From Pseudomonas oryzicola (GTDB lineage Bacteria; Pseudomonadota; Gammaproteobacteria; Pseudomonadales; Pseudomonadaceae), in the NCBI RefSeq assembly GCF_014269185.2, contig NZ_JABWRZ020000001.1:2381001-2445000 (forward strand): a stretch of DNA of 64,000 nt. The letters run 5' to 3'. Below are positions 52,144-60,821 of this stretch, in pieces; the first letter of the stretch is position 1; each line of letters starts with the position of its first letter. The notes under the pieces are model-generated. The model was not told where the DNA came from and made no database searches. It saw only the letters and a program-made list of their open reading frames with translations. A program made the translations under genes and the position numbers.

Positions 52144-52469
52144 GCAACGAAGCGAGCTGCTGGCTCCGATCTGAATGCGATCGCCGCAGGAGCGGGTTCG
52201 ACCAAGGATGGGTGGTGCAAACTTGTAAATGACGTGGGTTTATTCCCGATTGTGCTGAGCTAGCCACTACCTCCGGCAACTGCACGATCGCTTCCCCAGT
52301 CCTTAGCCATTGGACAGCCACGTGCCTTTGAGCATGGGGCAACGTCGCACGCCGTGCTGACGGTGTTCGCCCAGAGCATGATGGGCGCCGTTCAACCCGC
52401 CTACGCTGCCACCCTGTCAAAGGCGCAATCCTTGAAAACCAATCACCCGATCCCATGGGAGCACCGTAC
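52144..52469. other. 326-bp intergenic region without a supported gene
   Basis: The first part has a weak REP-like sequence (GCCGCAGGAGCGGGTTCGACC near 52181). The second part (52360-52440) shows protein-like codon composition on + for a short distance but no complete frame; it might be a decayed gene end. Nothing firm is seen. Confidence 0.4.
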
Positions 52470-53063
52470 ATGCCTGTCGACTTCAGACCCGCTCAAGCCT
52501 CGGACGCGCACGATATAGCGCGCTTCTTTCAACTGACATCGGAAGGCATGGCCGATTACATATGGAGCAAGCTTGCCGCACCTGGAGAAGCATTGCTGAG
52601 TGTCGGTGCGTCTCGCTATGCCAGGGAGCAGGGCGACTTTTCTTACAAGAACTGCCTGATGGCCACTTTCGAAGACCGGGTCATCGGCATGATGCACAGC
52701 TATGCCTTGCGCGAGACCCCTGACAGGCCGGTCGAGACTGACCCGGTCCTTGCGCCTTATTCCGACATGGAAATACCTGACACCTTGTACATATCCAGCC
52801 TGGCCCTGGATGAGGCTTGGCGCAGCCAGGGGCTGGGCGCCCAGTTTCTTCGCCACGCCCAGCAGCGCGCTGATGACGCTGGCCTGGATGGGCTGTGCCT
52901 GATCGACTATGCAGAAAACCACGGTGCACGCCGCTTCTACGAACGTCACGGTTTTCAAATCGTCAAAACCTGCCAGATCGTTCCGCACCCGATGCTGGGC
53001 GTAACCGGTGAAGCCTATTTGATGTATCGCCCTAACCACAACGTGCTCGAGAAAAAACCATGA
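52470..53063 (+). CDS. GNAT-family N-acetyltransferase, 197 aa
   Basis: GNAT with FRPAQASDAHDIARFFQLTS at the start, LYISSLALDEAWRSQGLGAQFL (acetyl-CoA loop) and YAENHGARRFYERHGFQIVK (C-terminal part). GGGAG lies upstream of the ATG at 52470. It is coupled by ATGA to the small cupin gene downstream, so the two probably act together. The substrate is unknown. Confidence 0.86.
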   Translation: MPVDFRPAQASDAHDIARFFQLTSEGMADYIWSKLAAPGEALLSVGASRYAREQGDFSYKNCLMATFEDRVIGMMHSYALRETPDRPVETDPVLAPYSDMEIPDTLYISSLALDEAWRSQGLGAQFLRHAQQRADDAGLDGLCLIDYAENHGARRFYERHGFQIVKTCQIVPHPMLGVTGEAYLMYRPNHNVLEKKP

Positions 53064-53419
53064 CCCAGAAACTGACCGTGTTCCGCGAACTCGATATCCA
53101 ACCGGTGCGCGATCTTCCTTTTTTTGAAGAGATTGTGGAAGGCACCCCTCATACGCTGACGTCCAAGTACTATCACGATGAACAGCAAGGTCGCATTTCC
53201 GGTGAGTGGCAAGCCAGCACCGGAGCGTGGCGCATCGACTACAAAGTCTGGGAGTTCTGCCATGTCCTGAGTGGATGCTGTGTCATCGAGCTTGAGGGTT
53301 GCGAGCCCATCACACTGGCCGCTGGCGACACGTTCATCATCGAACCGGGCGCCAAGGGCAAATGGACCGTGCTGGAAGACATGAAAAAGAACTTCGTGAT
53401 CCTGTTGCCCGCGAACTAG
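53060..53419 (+). CDS. Cupin-domain protein (DUF861/EutQ-like), 119 aa
   Basis: Small cupin: GEWQASTGAWRIDYKVWEFCHVLSG and LEGCEPITLAAGDTFIIEPGAKGKWTVLE (in part). This is the DUF861 type that lacks the usual histidine pairs, so metal binding is uncertain. It is coupled to the GNAT gene. Function unknown, probably a binding or accessory protein. Confidence 0.85.
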   Translation: MTQKLTVFRELDIQPVRDLPFFEEIVEGTPHTLTSKYYHDEQQGRISGEWQASTGAWRIDYKVWEFCHVLSGCCVIELEGCEPITLAAGDTFIIEPGAKGKWTVLEDMKKNFVILLPAN

Positions 53420-53818
53420 GCATGGGAGGGCGTGCCAGAGTCTGCCTGAAAACTGCCGGGGCTGCTGCGCAGCCCCTTCGCAACAAGGCCGCACTCACCA
53501 TCCGCGTATTGCCGATGGTGGGAAACGCGACGGCGTGCCGTTGGTCGCACAGCCGAAGCGCTGGGAATAGTCAGTAGAATCCGAAAAGTAGCAGGCATCC
53601 ATTTGTCATTACAGGCATTGTTGCACTATCCATTTGCATGGAGATAGCCGCCGTTTAATCAGGAAAGATAAATGGCTTTTAGCCATATTTCACTAATCGC
53701 CAATGATTCTAATCACGCGATAGCCTTTTTTTTCCCGCTGACTAAGCTCGTAATCGCGCAACGGATATTAAGGATGTACGCGCGCCAATCATGACGGATC
53801 TATTAAAGGACTATCCAA
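53420..53818. other. 399-bp AT-rich intergenic region
   Basis: From about 53580 the composition shifts sharply to AT-rich. A small hairpin ATGGCT-TTT-AGCCAT (53672-53686) and a run of eight T (53726-53733) are seen. No ORF with a ribosome site is found. It probably contains the promoter of the orphan gene at 53819 and may mark an insertion boundary. Confidence 0.55.
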
Positions 53819-54550
53819 ATGGAAAGCTTCGCTATCGCCGCATCACAAATCAACTGGAATGGTGGCCAGAGGATCACTTTGAATCCGGGGGATACCGCCA
53901 CCTGCACCACGTTACGTCCGGGTCAGATATATGGGATTTTCCTTTATAACTCGGCGGGGAATGACAACAATGCCACCGTCAGTGTGGTATGGAGCAATAG
54001 CCAGCCGCCGGCACACATTACCGTGCCAGGTACCACGGCTAATGCAGGGTTGGCCTCGATGGGCTTTGTCTCGGGTACCGACACCCAGACTATTTCGGTC
54101 TCGTTACCCAGCAACAGTGGCATGGCCCAGGTCGAACTGTGGCTGGGCAGTACCAGCATGCCGACCAACACCAGCGGGCTTAGCAATAACCCCTTGCAGG
54201 CCAACGGCGAGCAGTACCCGTTCAACAAATACAGTCGCTATTATGCGGTGCCGCCATCAAAATGGATGAATCTGACCATCGTCAGCAAGATCACCCAGTT
54301 TATCTCGTGTCAGTTCCGCGAAGCTGCTGCGACGGTGTTTGTTGTGAATGAAACGTCCAACGGCTTGCTGGCTGGGCAAGTCACCAATATCGGGCCTACC
54401 GCTTCGCAACCCGGCGCGGTCAACATTGTCGCGACGCAGATTCAAAGTATCAGTAACAACTTGCAAGGCGACGGTACTCAGTGGGTCTGGATGGACGCTG
54501 ATAGTCCGCAAGACTCGACAAATGCCAGTATTTCTCTGCAGTCACTTTAA
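53819..54550 (+). CDS. Unknown beta-rich protein, 243 aa
   Basis: I do not recognise this protein. It has no signal peptide or membrane helix. It is rich in Thr, Ser, Asn, Gln and Gly, with many alternating strands, e.g. ITLNPGDTATCTTLRPGQIYGIFLYN and QTISVSLPSNSGMAQVELWLGS (both stated in part), a beta-sandwich-like composition resembling secreted, phage-tail or insecticidal structural proteins. AAAGGA lies 9 bases before the ATG. A strong bidirectional terminator follows. It stands alone in an AT-rich island between unrelated operons, so it may be recently acquired. Confidence 0.75.
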   Translation: MESFAIAASQINWNGGQRITLNPGDTATCTTLRPGQIYGIFLYNSAGNDNNATVSVVWSNSQPPAHITVPGTTANAGLASMGFVSGTDTQTISVSLPSNSGMAQVELWLGSTSMPTNTSGLSNNPLQANGEQYPFNKYSRYYAVPPSKWMNLTIVSKITQFISCQFREAAATVFVVNETSNGLLAGQVTNIGPTASQPGAVNIVATQIQSISNNLQGDGTQWVWMDADSPQDSTNASISLQSL

Positions 54551-54565
54551 AAGCGCAGTCCGCTG

Positions 54566-54602
54566 AAGTAAAAGAGTCACGCCGAGCGTGACTCTTTTAC
54601 TT
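54566..54602. terminator. Bidirectional rho-independent terminator
   Basis: A 16-bp perfect stem AAGTAAAAGAGTCACG / CGTGACTCTTTTACTT with a 5-base loop. A-rich on one side and T-rich on the other, it can serve the orphan gene and the convergent LysR gene. Confidence 0.85.
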
Positions 54603-54658
54603 TGCTACAGTCACTTTCCTGATACGCCGTCGACGCCAGGCGCCAGACCGTTGGTAAG

Positions 54659-55558
54659 TCAGGCGGGGGCAGCGGTGTCGTGTTGGAACCGGGAAAACAT
54701 CCAGTCGATGAACACCTGCGTCTCGGCAACCGCATCCTGCGACACGCCATAGTAATAGCGAGTCAGCGGCAGGCGTAGATGGGGCAGGGGGTTGTACAGG
54801 CGGCCAGTGGCAAGGTCCTTGCCCAGCAGCGAGGCCGGGCACAGCGCCACGCCAAGGCCGTCGACGGCTGCTTGCAGCACCAGGTGCATGTGATCGAACT
54901 GCAGCGCCGGCTGTTGCCTTGCCTGGTTGACCCCGGCCAGCTTGCACCAGGCCTGCCAATCGCCACTGCGTGTCCTGCCCGACAGCAGGGTATGGCGCAG
55001 CACATCCGCTGGCGCCTGGACCGGTATCGCCTGCAGAAGGGAAGGGGCCGCAACCAGCAGCAGGTCGTCCTCGAGCAACACGTTCGGCTCCAGATTGGCC
55101 GCCCAGCCCGAGCTGCCACGGCGCACCACCACATCGAAGGCTTCACGCGATGGGTCCGGGGCCAGGGTACTGGTCACGACTTCCGGTTTGATCTCCGGGA
55201 ACTGCGCCATGAAATCGGGTAACCGTGGGATCAGCCAGCGCACGGCAAAGGACGGGCGCACATTGATGGTCACCTTGCGCGATGCACTACTGCGGGTCAG
55301 TGCCTGGGTGGCGTTGGCGATTTGCGCCAGGCCCAGGCTGATCTGTTGGTAGTACGCCTGGCCGATCGGGGTGAGTACTGACTGCCGATTGCGCCGTTCG
55401 AACAGCAGTACGCCCAGGTGCTCTTCAAGCAGGCGTATATGGCGGCTGACTGCACTGTGGGTGACATGCAGCTCTTCGGCAGCACGGCTGAAGCTCTGGT
55501 GACGCGCGGCAGAGGCAAAGGCGCGGACGGCGTTCAAGGGGGGGAGGTCGCTGATCAT
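54659..55558 (-). CDS. LysR-type regulator (GcvA-like), 299 aa
   Basis: GcvA subgroup: LPPLNAVRAFASAARHQSFS, helix-turn-helix THSAVSRHIRLLEEHLGVLLF, effector domain NVRPSFAVRWLIPRLPDF. It is divergent from an MFS gene with about 100 bases between, and is its likely regulator. ATG 55558 is the subgroup start. Confidence 0.92.
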   Translation of the reverse strand: MISDLPPLNAVRAFASAARHQSFSRAAEELHVTHSAVSRHIRLLEEHLGVLLFERRNRQSVLTPIGQAYYQQISLGLAQIANATQALTRSSASRKVTINVRPSFAVRWLIPRLPDFMAQFPEIKPEVVTSTLAPDPSREAFDVVVRRGSSGWAANLEPNVLLEDDLLLVAAPSLLQAIPVQAPADVLRHTLLSGRTRSGDWQAWCKLAGVNQARQQPALQFDHMHLVLQAAVDGLGVALCPASLLGKDLATGRLYNPLPHLRLPLTRYYYGVSQDAVAETQVFIDWMFSRFQHDTAAPA

Positions 55559-55658
55559 GTGTCTAATTTACTGACATCAGACGCACAATTAAAGCGTTTG
55601 TCAGCGGCGCTGCTTCACGCCACTCTGAATGCCGCTCTACTTGTCCTGGTCGTCGTCC

Positions 55659-56843
55659 ATGGGTGCCACCACCATCTGCTTCGCTGATCGGGCTTCGCTG
55701 CGCGCAGCGTTGATCCTCAGCCTGTGCTTGCCCGGCGACGTCCTGCTCTACCTGCTGCTGCCGATGCAATACCAGGCGTTCGGCATTACCTTGGGCGAGG
55801 CCGGGATCTTGCTGGCGGCCAACCGGCTGGTGCGAATCTTCGGCTACCACTACGTGATGAAGGGCTACGCCCGCTGGGGAGACCGCCCCAGCTCGATGGT
55901 GGCGGCCGGCTGCGCGGCATTGTGCGCGTTGGGTTATGCCACGCTCTGCGGATTTTGGGCCTTGTTGTTGCTGCGTCTGCTCTGGGGGCTGGCCTATGCA
56001 GCGCTGAACCTGTCGACCCAGGTCATGGCGACTGCGCAGGCTGCTGGCGCCGCGCGCCGCAGCGGACGTTCGCGAGCGCTGGTTGCCGTTGGCCCGATGG
56101 TGGCGTTGCCGTTGGGGGCGCTGCTGAGCCTGGAGCACGGGCCTCGCCTGATCTTCCTGGCAATGGTGGCCAGCTCACTGCTTGGGGTATGGCTGGCCAG
56201 AAGACTGCCCGCTGCGGCGCATCGATTGCCTGCAGAGCATCGCCGCTTCCGGCGACCGGACAGCGTGGCGGTCTGGTCATTCACCGAGGGGTTGACCCTG
56301 GATGGCCTGTTCATCATCGGTCTTTCGCTGTTGGCACAGCAGTTGTTGGGAGCGGACGCAGTGCTGGTCGCGGGCGGGTTGCTGGCGGTTCGCTACCTGT
56401 CCGAGCTGCTGCTCAGCCCGCTGGGCGGCATGTTGGCGCAGCGTTGGGGGGCGACGCGCATGCTGCTCGGGTTAGCGCTACTCACCGCCGGGGCGCTGGT
56501 GGCATTCGGTTGCCACTGGCTGGTCGCAGGTGGTGGCCTGGTGTTGGTGCTGCGCGCGTTGCAATTGCCACTGGTGGTACCGATAGTCGCCGAGCGTAAT
56601 CCCGGGCAGCAGCGCGTCCGGGCGTTGGCGGCGAATGCGGTGTGGCGCGATATCGGGGCAGGTGTCGGGCCCCTGCTGGCGGCGGTGGTGCTGCCCTTGA
56701 TGGCGCCGGTCTGGGTGTATGCCTTGGCTGCGCTGGCATTGGCGATCAGTGCCTTGGCCTGCGCCCAACGGCCTGCCGTGCTGCTGCCAATGGCCCACCC
56801 GGCAGCGGCGGACCAGGAAGTTGCTGGAGGGAAAGTACGTTAA
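55659..56843 (+). CDS. MFS transporter, about 394 aa
   Basis: Twelve hydrophobic segments, starting AALILSLCLPGDVLLYLLLP, with the MFS motif ANRLVRIFGYHYVMKG and YARWGDRPSSM between helices 2 and 3. Probably an exporter. The ATG at 55659 is chosen because the sequence before it is not protein-like; ATG 55629 would add 10 residues, and neither has a ribosome site. It ends 367 bases before the phosphonate operon and is on the same strand, but no functional link is proven. Confidence 0.83.
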   Translation: MGATTICFADRASLRAALILSLCLPGDVLLYLLLPMQYQAFGITLGEAGILLAANRLVRIFGYHYVMKGYARWGDRPSSMVAAGCAALCALGYATLCGFWALLLLRLLWGLAYAALNLSTQVMATAQAAGAARRSGRSRALVAVGPMVALPLGALLSLEHGPRLIFLAMVASSLLGVWLARRLPAAAHRLPAEHRRFRRPDSVAVWSFTEGLTLDGLFIIGLSLLAQQLLGADAVLVAGGLLAVRYLSELLLSPLGGMLAQRWGATRMLLGLALLTAGALVAFGCHWLVAGGGLVLVLRALQLPLVVPIVAERNPGQQRVRALAANAVWRDIGAGVGPLLAAVVLPLMAPVWVYALAALALAISALACAQRPAVLLPMAHPAAADQEVAGGKVR

Positions 56844-57210
56844 TTCATATTTGATGAATGTTGGCCTGATCATTAACGGCGAAGCCTCCTGAATATGGGT
56901 CCTGGCCTATGGGGTGGGTACTTTCGGGTGCATAATAATAAGTAAACGAATCGTGCTCGGGATGGCGCATAGTTTGTTTCCGTCGAATCAAGCCGTGTTA
57001 ATAAGATTGTAATAATTTGTTGCTTTTGCCTTGTGGCTATGCTTTTTTAAGGTGGCCGCCAGCTGCGCCTGGTGGGCATCGCTGTTGACGAACAGGACTG
57101 CCCGACTTGTCGGGTATGTCGTCTGCTGCACGAGAACAATAGAGGTCAGTACATAGGGGCGCCGAATGTTTATGTTCGGTGTAATGGCCAACTTTTGCCG
57201 GGGGAAAATA
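56844..57210. promoter_or_regulatory. AT-rich leader/promoter region of the phosphonate operon
   Basis: 367 bases without a supported gene. Two small palindromes are seen: CCCGAC-TT-GTCGGG (57101-57114) and CCGAA-N8-TTCGG (57162-57179), the second close to the pepM start. AT-rich stretches TAATAATAAGTAAACG and TTAATAAGATTGTAATAATTTG are candidates for the promoter. No regulator gene is beside it. Confidence 0.5.
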
Positions 57211-58122
57211 ATGAGCACTCAAGCAGCCTTCAAATTTATTTCTGCAGATCGCCGCGCTGCATCACTCAGGAACTTACTAAGCGATAAGCGTTGCCTGCGT
57301 TTTCTCGAGGCCCATAACCCGATATCCGCAATTCTTGCCGAACATGCCTCGCAAACGGTCGACGGCGAACTGCGGGTTTATGATGGTTTCTGGTCCAGCT
57401 CGTTGACCGACTCTACTGCGCGTGGCAAGCCGGATATCGAAGTGTTGGCGATCAAGGATCGGCTGGCCAATGTCAATGATATCTTCGAAGTTACCAGCAA
57501 GCCGCTGATCATGGATGGCGACACGGGTGGCAAGCCCGAGCACTTTGCGTTTGACGTCCGTTCGCTCGAGCGCCTCGGGGTGTCGGCGGTCATCATCGAA
57601 GACAAGACCGGCCTGAAGAAGAACTCGTTGTTCGGCAATGACGTCTTCCAGCAGCAGGAAACTATCGAAGACTTCTGCAACAAGATTCGCATGGGCAAGC
57701 GTGCGCAAATTTCCAGTGACTTCATGATCATTGCGCGCATTGAAAGCCTTATCCTCGATGCCGGTCTTGACGATGCACTGACCCGGGCCGATGCCTATGT
57801 TGCAGCGGGTGCCGACGGGATAATGATTCATAGTCGCCAGGAAACGCCGGACGAAATCTTCGCCTTTGCCCGGACGTTCCGCGAGCGTCATCCAACTGTG
57901 CCGCTGGTGTGTGTGCCGACCAGTTATTCGAGTATTCCGTTCGAGGCGCTCGAGGCAGAAGGGTTCAATATTGTCATTTATGCCAACCATATGTTGCGCT
58001 CCGCCTATATGGCAATGAAACAGGTGGCCGACAATATTCTGTTGTCCGGGCGGACGCTCGAAGTCGAGCCTCGCTGCCTGTCGATCAAGGAAATCCTCGA
58101 ACTCATTCCGGGTACCAAATAA
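57211..58122 (+). CDS. pepM: Phosphoenolpyruvate mutase, 303 aa
   Basis: It converts phosphoenolpyruvate to phosphonopyruvate, the first C-P bond-forming step in almost all phosphonate pathways. The diagnostic motifs are all present: WSSSL at W61, IMDGDTGG with D102 and D104 as metal ligands, and E130-D131-K132-x3-K136-K-N138-S139 in EDKTGLKKNSLFG. GGGGGAA precedes the ATG at 57211; the frame is open 15 more codons. The thermodynamically unfavourable reaction requires a committed next step, here probably the aminotransferase, whose start overlaps the stop. The composition is less GC-rich than the downstream genes. Confidence 0.96.
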   Translation: MSTQAAFKFISADRRAASLRNLLSDKRCLRFLEAHNPISAILAEHASQTVDGELRVYDGFWSSSLTDSTARGKPDIEVLAIKDRLANVNDIFEVTSKPLIMDGDTGGKPEHFAFDVRSLERLGVSAVIIEDKTGLKKNSLFGNDVFQQQETIEDFCNKIRMGKRAQISSDFMIIARIESLILDAGLDDALTRADAYVAAGADGIMIHSRQETPDEIFAFARTFRERHPTVPLVCVPTSYSSIPFEALEAEGFNIVIYANHMLRSAYMAMKQVADNILLSGRTLEVEPRCLSIKEILELIPGTK

Positions 58123-59321
58123 TGACCAGCCCAACTCTGGCCTTGCGCAATGACCTGGTCGTTGCGCCGAGCACCTCGCGCATGCGCGGCATCGCCAACG
58201 AACTCAAGGAACGCGGCGAATCGGTGATCAACTTTGCCGCCGGCGAACTCGACTTCGACACTCTCGATAGCCTCAAAAAGGCCGCCATCGAGGCGATCAG
58301 GGGCAAATGCAACACCTACACGCCCGCCCTCGGCGAGAAGAAGATTCGCCAACAATTGGCTGCGCATGTCAGCGAGCAGCTGGGCGTGGCCTACGCCTGG
58401 AACGAGGTCGGGATGACCGCAGGCGCCAAGCAGGCGCTCTACAATGCGGCAATGGTGCTGATCAACCCGGGTGACGAGGTGATCATTCCGATCCCGTACT
58501 GGGTAACCTTCCCGACCCAGATCGAGTTGGCCGGCGGCAAGCCGGTGCTGGTCGATACACGGCCGGAGGGCTACCAGCTGACTGCCGAGCGTGTAGCTGC
58601 AGCCATTACCCCACAGACCCGGGCGATTCTGATCAATACACCGAACAATCCTACTGGCGCGGTCTATGACAGCGAAGCCCTGCGACGCATCGGTGAGCTG
58701 GCCATCCGTCACGACCTGTGGATTATCTTCGACGAATGCTATTCGCGGCTGATCCGCAACGGCGGCGAGCATCACAGCATCGTCACGCTGATGCCCGAGC
58801 TGAAGGAACGCACGGTCATCGTCAATTCGTTCTCCAAGAGCATGGCGCTGACCGGCTGGCGGCTGGGTTACGTCAGTGCACCGGAGCAGGTGATCAAGGC
58901 CATGGAAAACCTCCAGGGCCACACCACCTCGAACCCCAACGTGGTGGCGCAGGTCGCGGTGTCCCGGGCACTCGACGACTCGGCCGATTTCATCGCCACC
59001 GCCAATGCGATTCTTGACGCGCGCCTGCAGGTCATCCACGAGGCCCTGGCCGGTATCGAGCACCTGCGTGTGGCGCCGGCGATGGGGGCGTTCTATGTGT
59101 TCGCCGACATCCAGTGGTTCATCGGCCGGTGTTATGGCGACAAGCCGGTGCGCAGCACCGACGAACTGGTCGAGCTGATCCTCGCCGAGGCCAAGGTGGC
59201 CGTGGTGTCTGGCGCCGGCTTCGGCGACCCGAGCGGTATCCGCATTTCCTACGCCGTGAGCGACGCTGATGTGGCCACGGGCATGCAACGTCTGCGCGAA
59301 TTCTTCGCCCGGTTCAATTGA
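58122..59321 (+). CDS. Class I aminotransferase (phosphonopyruvate transaminase candidate), 399 aa
   Basis: PLP-dependent fold-type I transaminase of the AspC group: INFAAGELDFDT, NTPNNPTGAVYD, IIFDECYSRL, and the Schiff-base lysine K239 in SFSKSMALTGWRLGYV. The start overlaps the pepM stop (TAATG). Because no phosphonopyruvate decarboxylase is found in the window, the natural substrate is inferred to be phosphonopyruvate, giving phosphonoalanine. An alternative is that a decarboxylase lies elsewhere and this enzyme makes 2-aminoethylphosphonate or only uses glutamate/aspartate. Confidence 0.9.
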   Translation: MTSPTLALRNDLVVAPSTSRMRGIANELKERGESVINFAAGELDFDTLDSLKKAAIEAIRGKCNTYTPALGEKKIRQQLAAHVSEQLGVAYAWNEVGMTAGAKQALYNAAMVLINPGDEVIIPIPYWVTFPTQIELAGGKPVLVDTRPEGYQLTAERVAAAITPQTRAILINTPNNPTGAVYDSEALRRIGELAIRHDLWIIFDECYSRLIRNGGEHHSIVTLMPELKERTVIVNSFSKSMALTGWRLGYVSAPEQVIKAMENLQGHTTSNPNVVAQVAVSRALDDSADFIATANAILDARLQVIHEALAGIEHLRVAPAMGAFYVFADIQWFIGRCYGDKPVRSTDELVELILAEAKVAVVSGAGFGDPSGIRISYAVSDADVATGMQRLREFFARFN

Positions 59322-59334
59322 GGAGCATCGGCTA

Positions 59335-60120
59335 ATGAGTAAGCAAACCCCTGTTTCGGTGATCATCCTGGCGGCCGGCCTTGGCTCGCGCCTGGAAGAC
59401 CAGACCCTGGCGAAGAACAAGTGCCTGGTCGAGGTGGCCGGCAAGACCATCATCAGCCGCCTGCTGGAGCAGTTGCAGGCGCACCAGGTCAGCAACGTCA
59501 TCGTCGGTGTCGGCTACCTCAGCGATGTGCTCGAGAGTTATATCCGCAGCAACCACCCACAGCTCAACAGCATCTTCGTGACCAACCCGATCTATGCCCG
59601 TTCAGGTTCGGTGCACTCGTTGAGCCTGTGCCTCGAGGCGGTGCCGGAGGGCCACGATGTGCTGGTGTTCGAGGGCGATGTGGTGGTGGAGGATGGGTTG
59701 GTCACCCGTGCCCTGGCTTCGCTGCAAGGGCTCGACGAGGAAGGTTTCGCCACCGTGCTGGCACCGTGGTCGAGCGAGCTGAGCGGTACTTTCGCGCTGG
59801 TCGAGGGTGGCCGGGTGAGCGCCTGGAAGCATGAGTCGGTGCGCGATGCCGGGTTCCCCCTGCAGGCCTCGTACAAGACCGTGAACATCACCGCGATGAC
59901 CCACGCCGGCGCCGGGCTGCTGCAGCGTCACATCCGCCAGACGGTAGCCGAAAAGGGCGTCAAGGCGCCCCTGGAGTACGCCATGGACAGCCTGATCGAC
60001 AGTGGCTACCGCATCGACGCGCTGCTGGTCGGCCAGGAAAAGTGGTTCGAAGTCGACACCGCCGAAGACCTGGATATCGCCAACGATCTGTTCAGCGCCG
60101 CGGCGCTGGCCCACGCTTGA
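59335..60120 (+). CDS. Nucleotidyltransferase (NTP-transferase/MobA-like fold), 261 aa
   Basis: Sugar-nucleotidyltransferase fold with signature ILAAGLGSRLEDQTLAKNKCLVEVAGK (in part) at residues 10-36, VFEGDVVVEDG near 115 and EVDTAEDLDIAND at the C-terminus. It transfers CMP or another nucleotide to a phosphonate or phosphate. In phosphonate operons PntC-type cytidylyltransferases activate aminoethylphosphonate or phosphonoalanine for polymer modification, so that role is inferred. GAGGAGC precedes the ATG, 13 bases after the aminotransferase stop. Confidence 0.88.
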   Translation: MSKQTPVSVIILAAGLGSRLEDQTLAKNKCLVEVAGKTIISRLLEQLQAHQVSNVIVGVGYLSDVLESYIRSNHPQLNSIFVTNPIYARSGSVHSLSLCLEAVPEGHDVLVFEGDVVVEDGLVTRALASLQGLDEEGFATVLAPWSSELSGTFALVEGGRVSAWKHESVRDAGFPLQASYKTVNITAMTHAGAGLLQRHIRQTVAEKGVKAPLEYAMDSLIDSGYRIDALLVGQEKWFEVDTAEDLDIANDLFSAAALAHA

Positions 60121-60128
60121 GGTGATGC

Positions 60129-60821
60129 ATGTTCGCCGTTCTGCATGACTGGCTGATCCTGCCGATCGCTCACTGTTTCCAGTGGGTGCTGGAGACCAGC
60201 TATCAGCGCACCCACGACTTCGGCCTGGCGATCCTGATGCTGAGCCTGGTGTTCAACCTGGTGCTGCTGCCGGCCTACCACTTCGCCGAGAAGGTGCAGG
60301 GCCGCGAACGTGCGGCACGGGCGGCGATGCAGGCCAAGCTGGAGGAGTTCAAGCGCTGCTTCACGGGCCAGGAGCGGCACATGATGATTGCCGCCCTGTA
60401 CCGCCTGCACCACTACCACCCGGTGTTCGCCTTGCGCGGTCTGGTACCGCTGCTGATCCAGGTGCCGGTGTTCATCGCCGCCTATGGCCTGCTCAGCGAC
60501 TACCCGCCGCTGCAGTACGAGCACTTCATGGGTATCGCCAACCTCGGCGCAGCCGATGGCCTGCTTGGCGGAGTCAACCTGCTGCCCATCGTCATGACCG
60601 TGATCAACCTGATGGCGGCCCATGTCTACAACCGTGACCTGTCCTCCCAGGAGCGTCTGCAGACCTGGATCGTGGCGATGCTGTTCTTCGTGCTGCTGTA
60701 TCCGTCGCCCGCCGGGCTGGTCCTGTACTGGACCTGCAACAACCTTTTTTCCCTGATCAAGAACCTGGTGTATCGAGTGGCCCGCTCCAGCTCGACCCTT
60801 CGAAGGACTTCCAATGCCTAA
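60129..60821 (+). CDS. YidC/Oxa1-like membrane protein, 230 aa
   Basis: Membrane protein with five hydrophobic segments. GLAILMLSLVFNLVLLPAYHFAEK and RGLVPLLIQVPVFIAAYGLL are the conserved YidC/Oxa1 helices. It ends PSPAGLVLYWTCNNLFSLIKNLVY, the typical C-terminal block. It is much shorter than housekeeping YidC (about 560 aa) because the large periplasmic domain is missing. It is in the phosphonate operon with coupled neighbours, so it may insert the partner membrane enzyme or help to move a lipid-linked intermediate (inference). Confidence 0.85.
   Translation: MFAVLHDWLILPIAHCFQWVLETSYQRTHDFGLAILMLSLVFNLVLLPAYHFAEKVQGRERAARAAMQAKLEEFKRCFTGQERHMMIAALYRLHHYHPVFALRGLVPLLIQVPVFIAAYGLLSDYPPLQYEHFMGIANLGAADGLLGGVNLLPIVMTVINLMAAHVYNRDLSSQERLQTWIVAMLFFVLLYPSPAGLVLYWTCNNLFSLIKNLVYRVARSSSTLRRTSNA

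Noticed and set aside
52049..52471. 140-codon open frame on - between MerR and GNAT genes
   Set aside because: Arg/Ser/Thr-rich nonsense composition overlapping the merR 3' end; no start signal.
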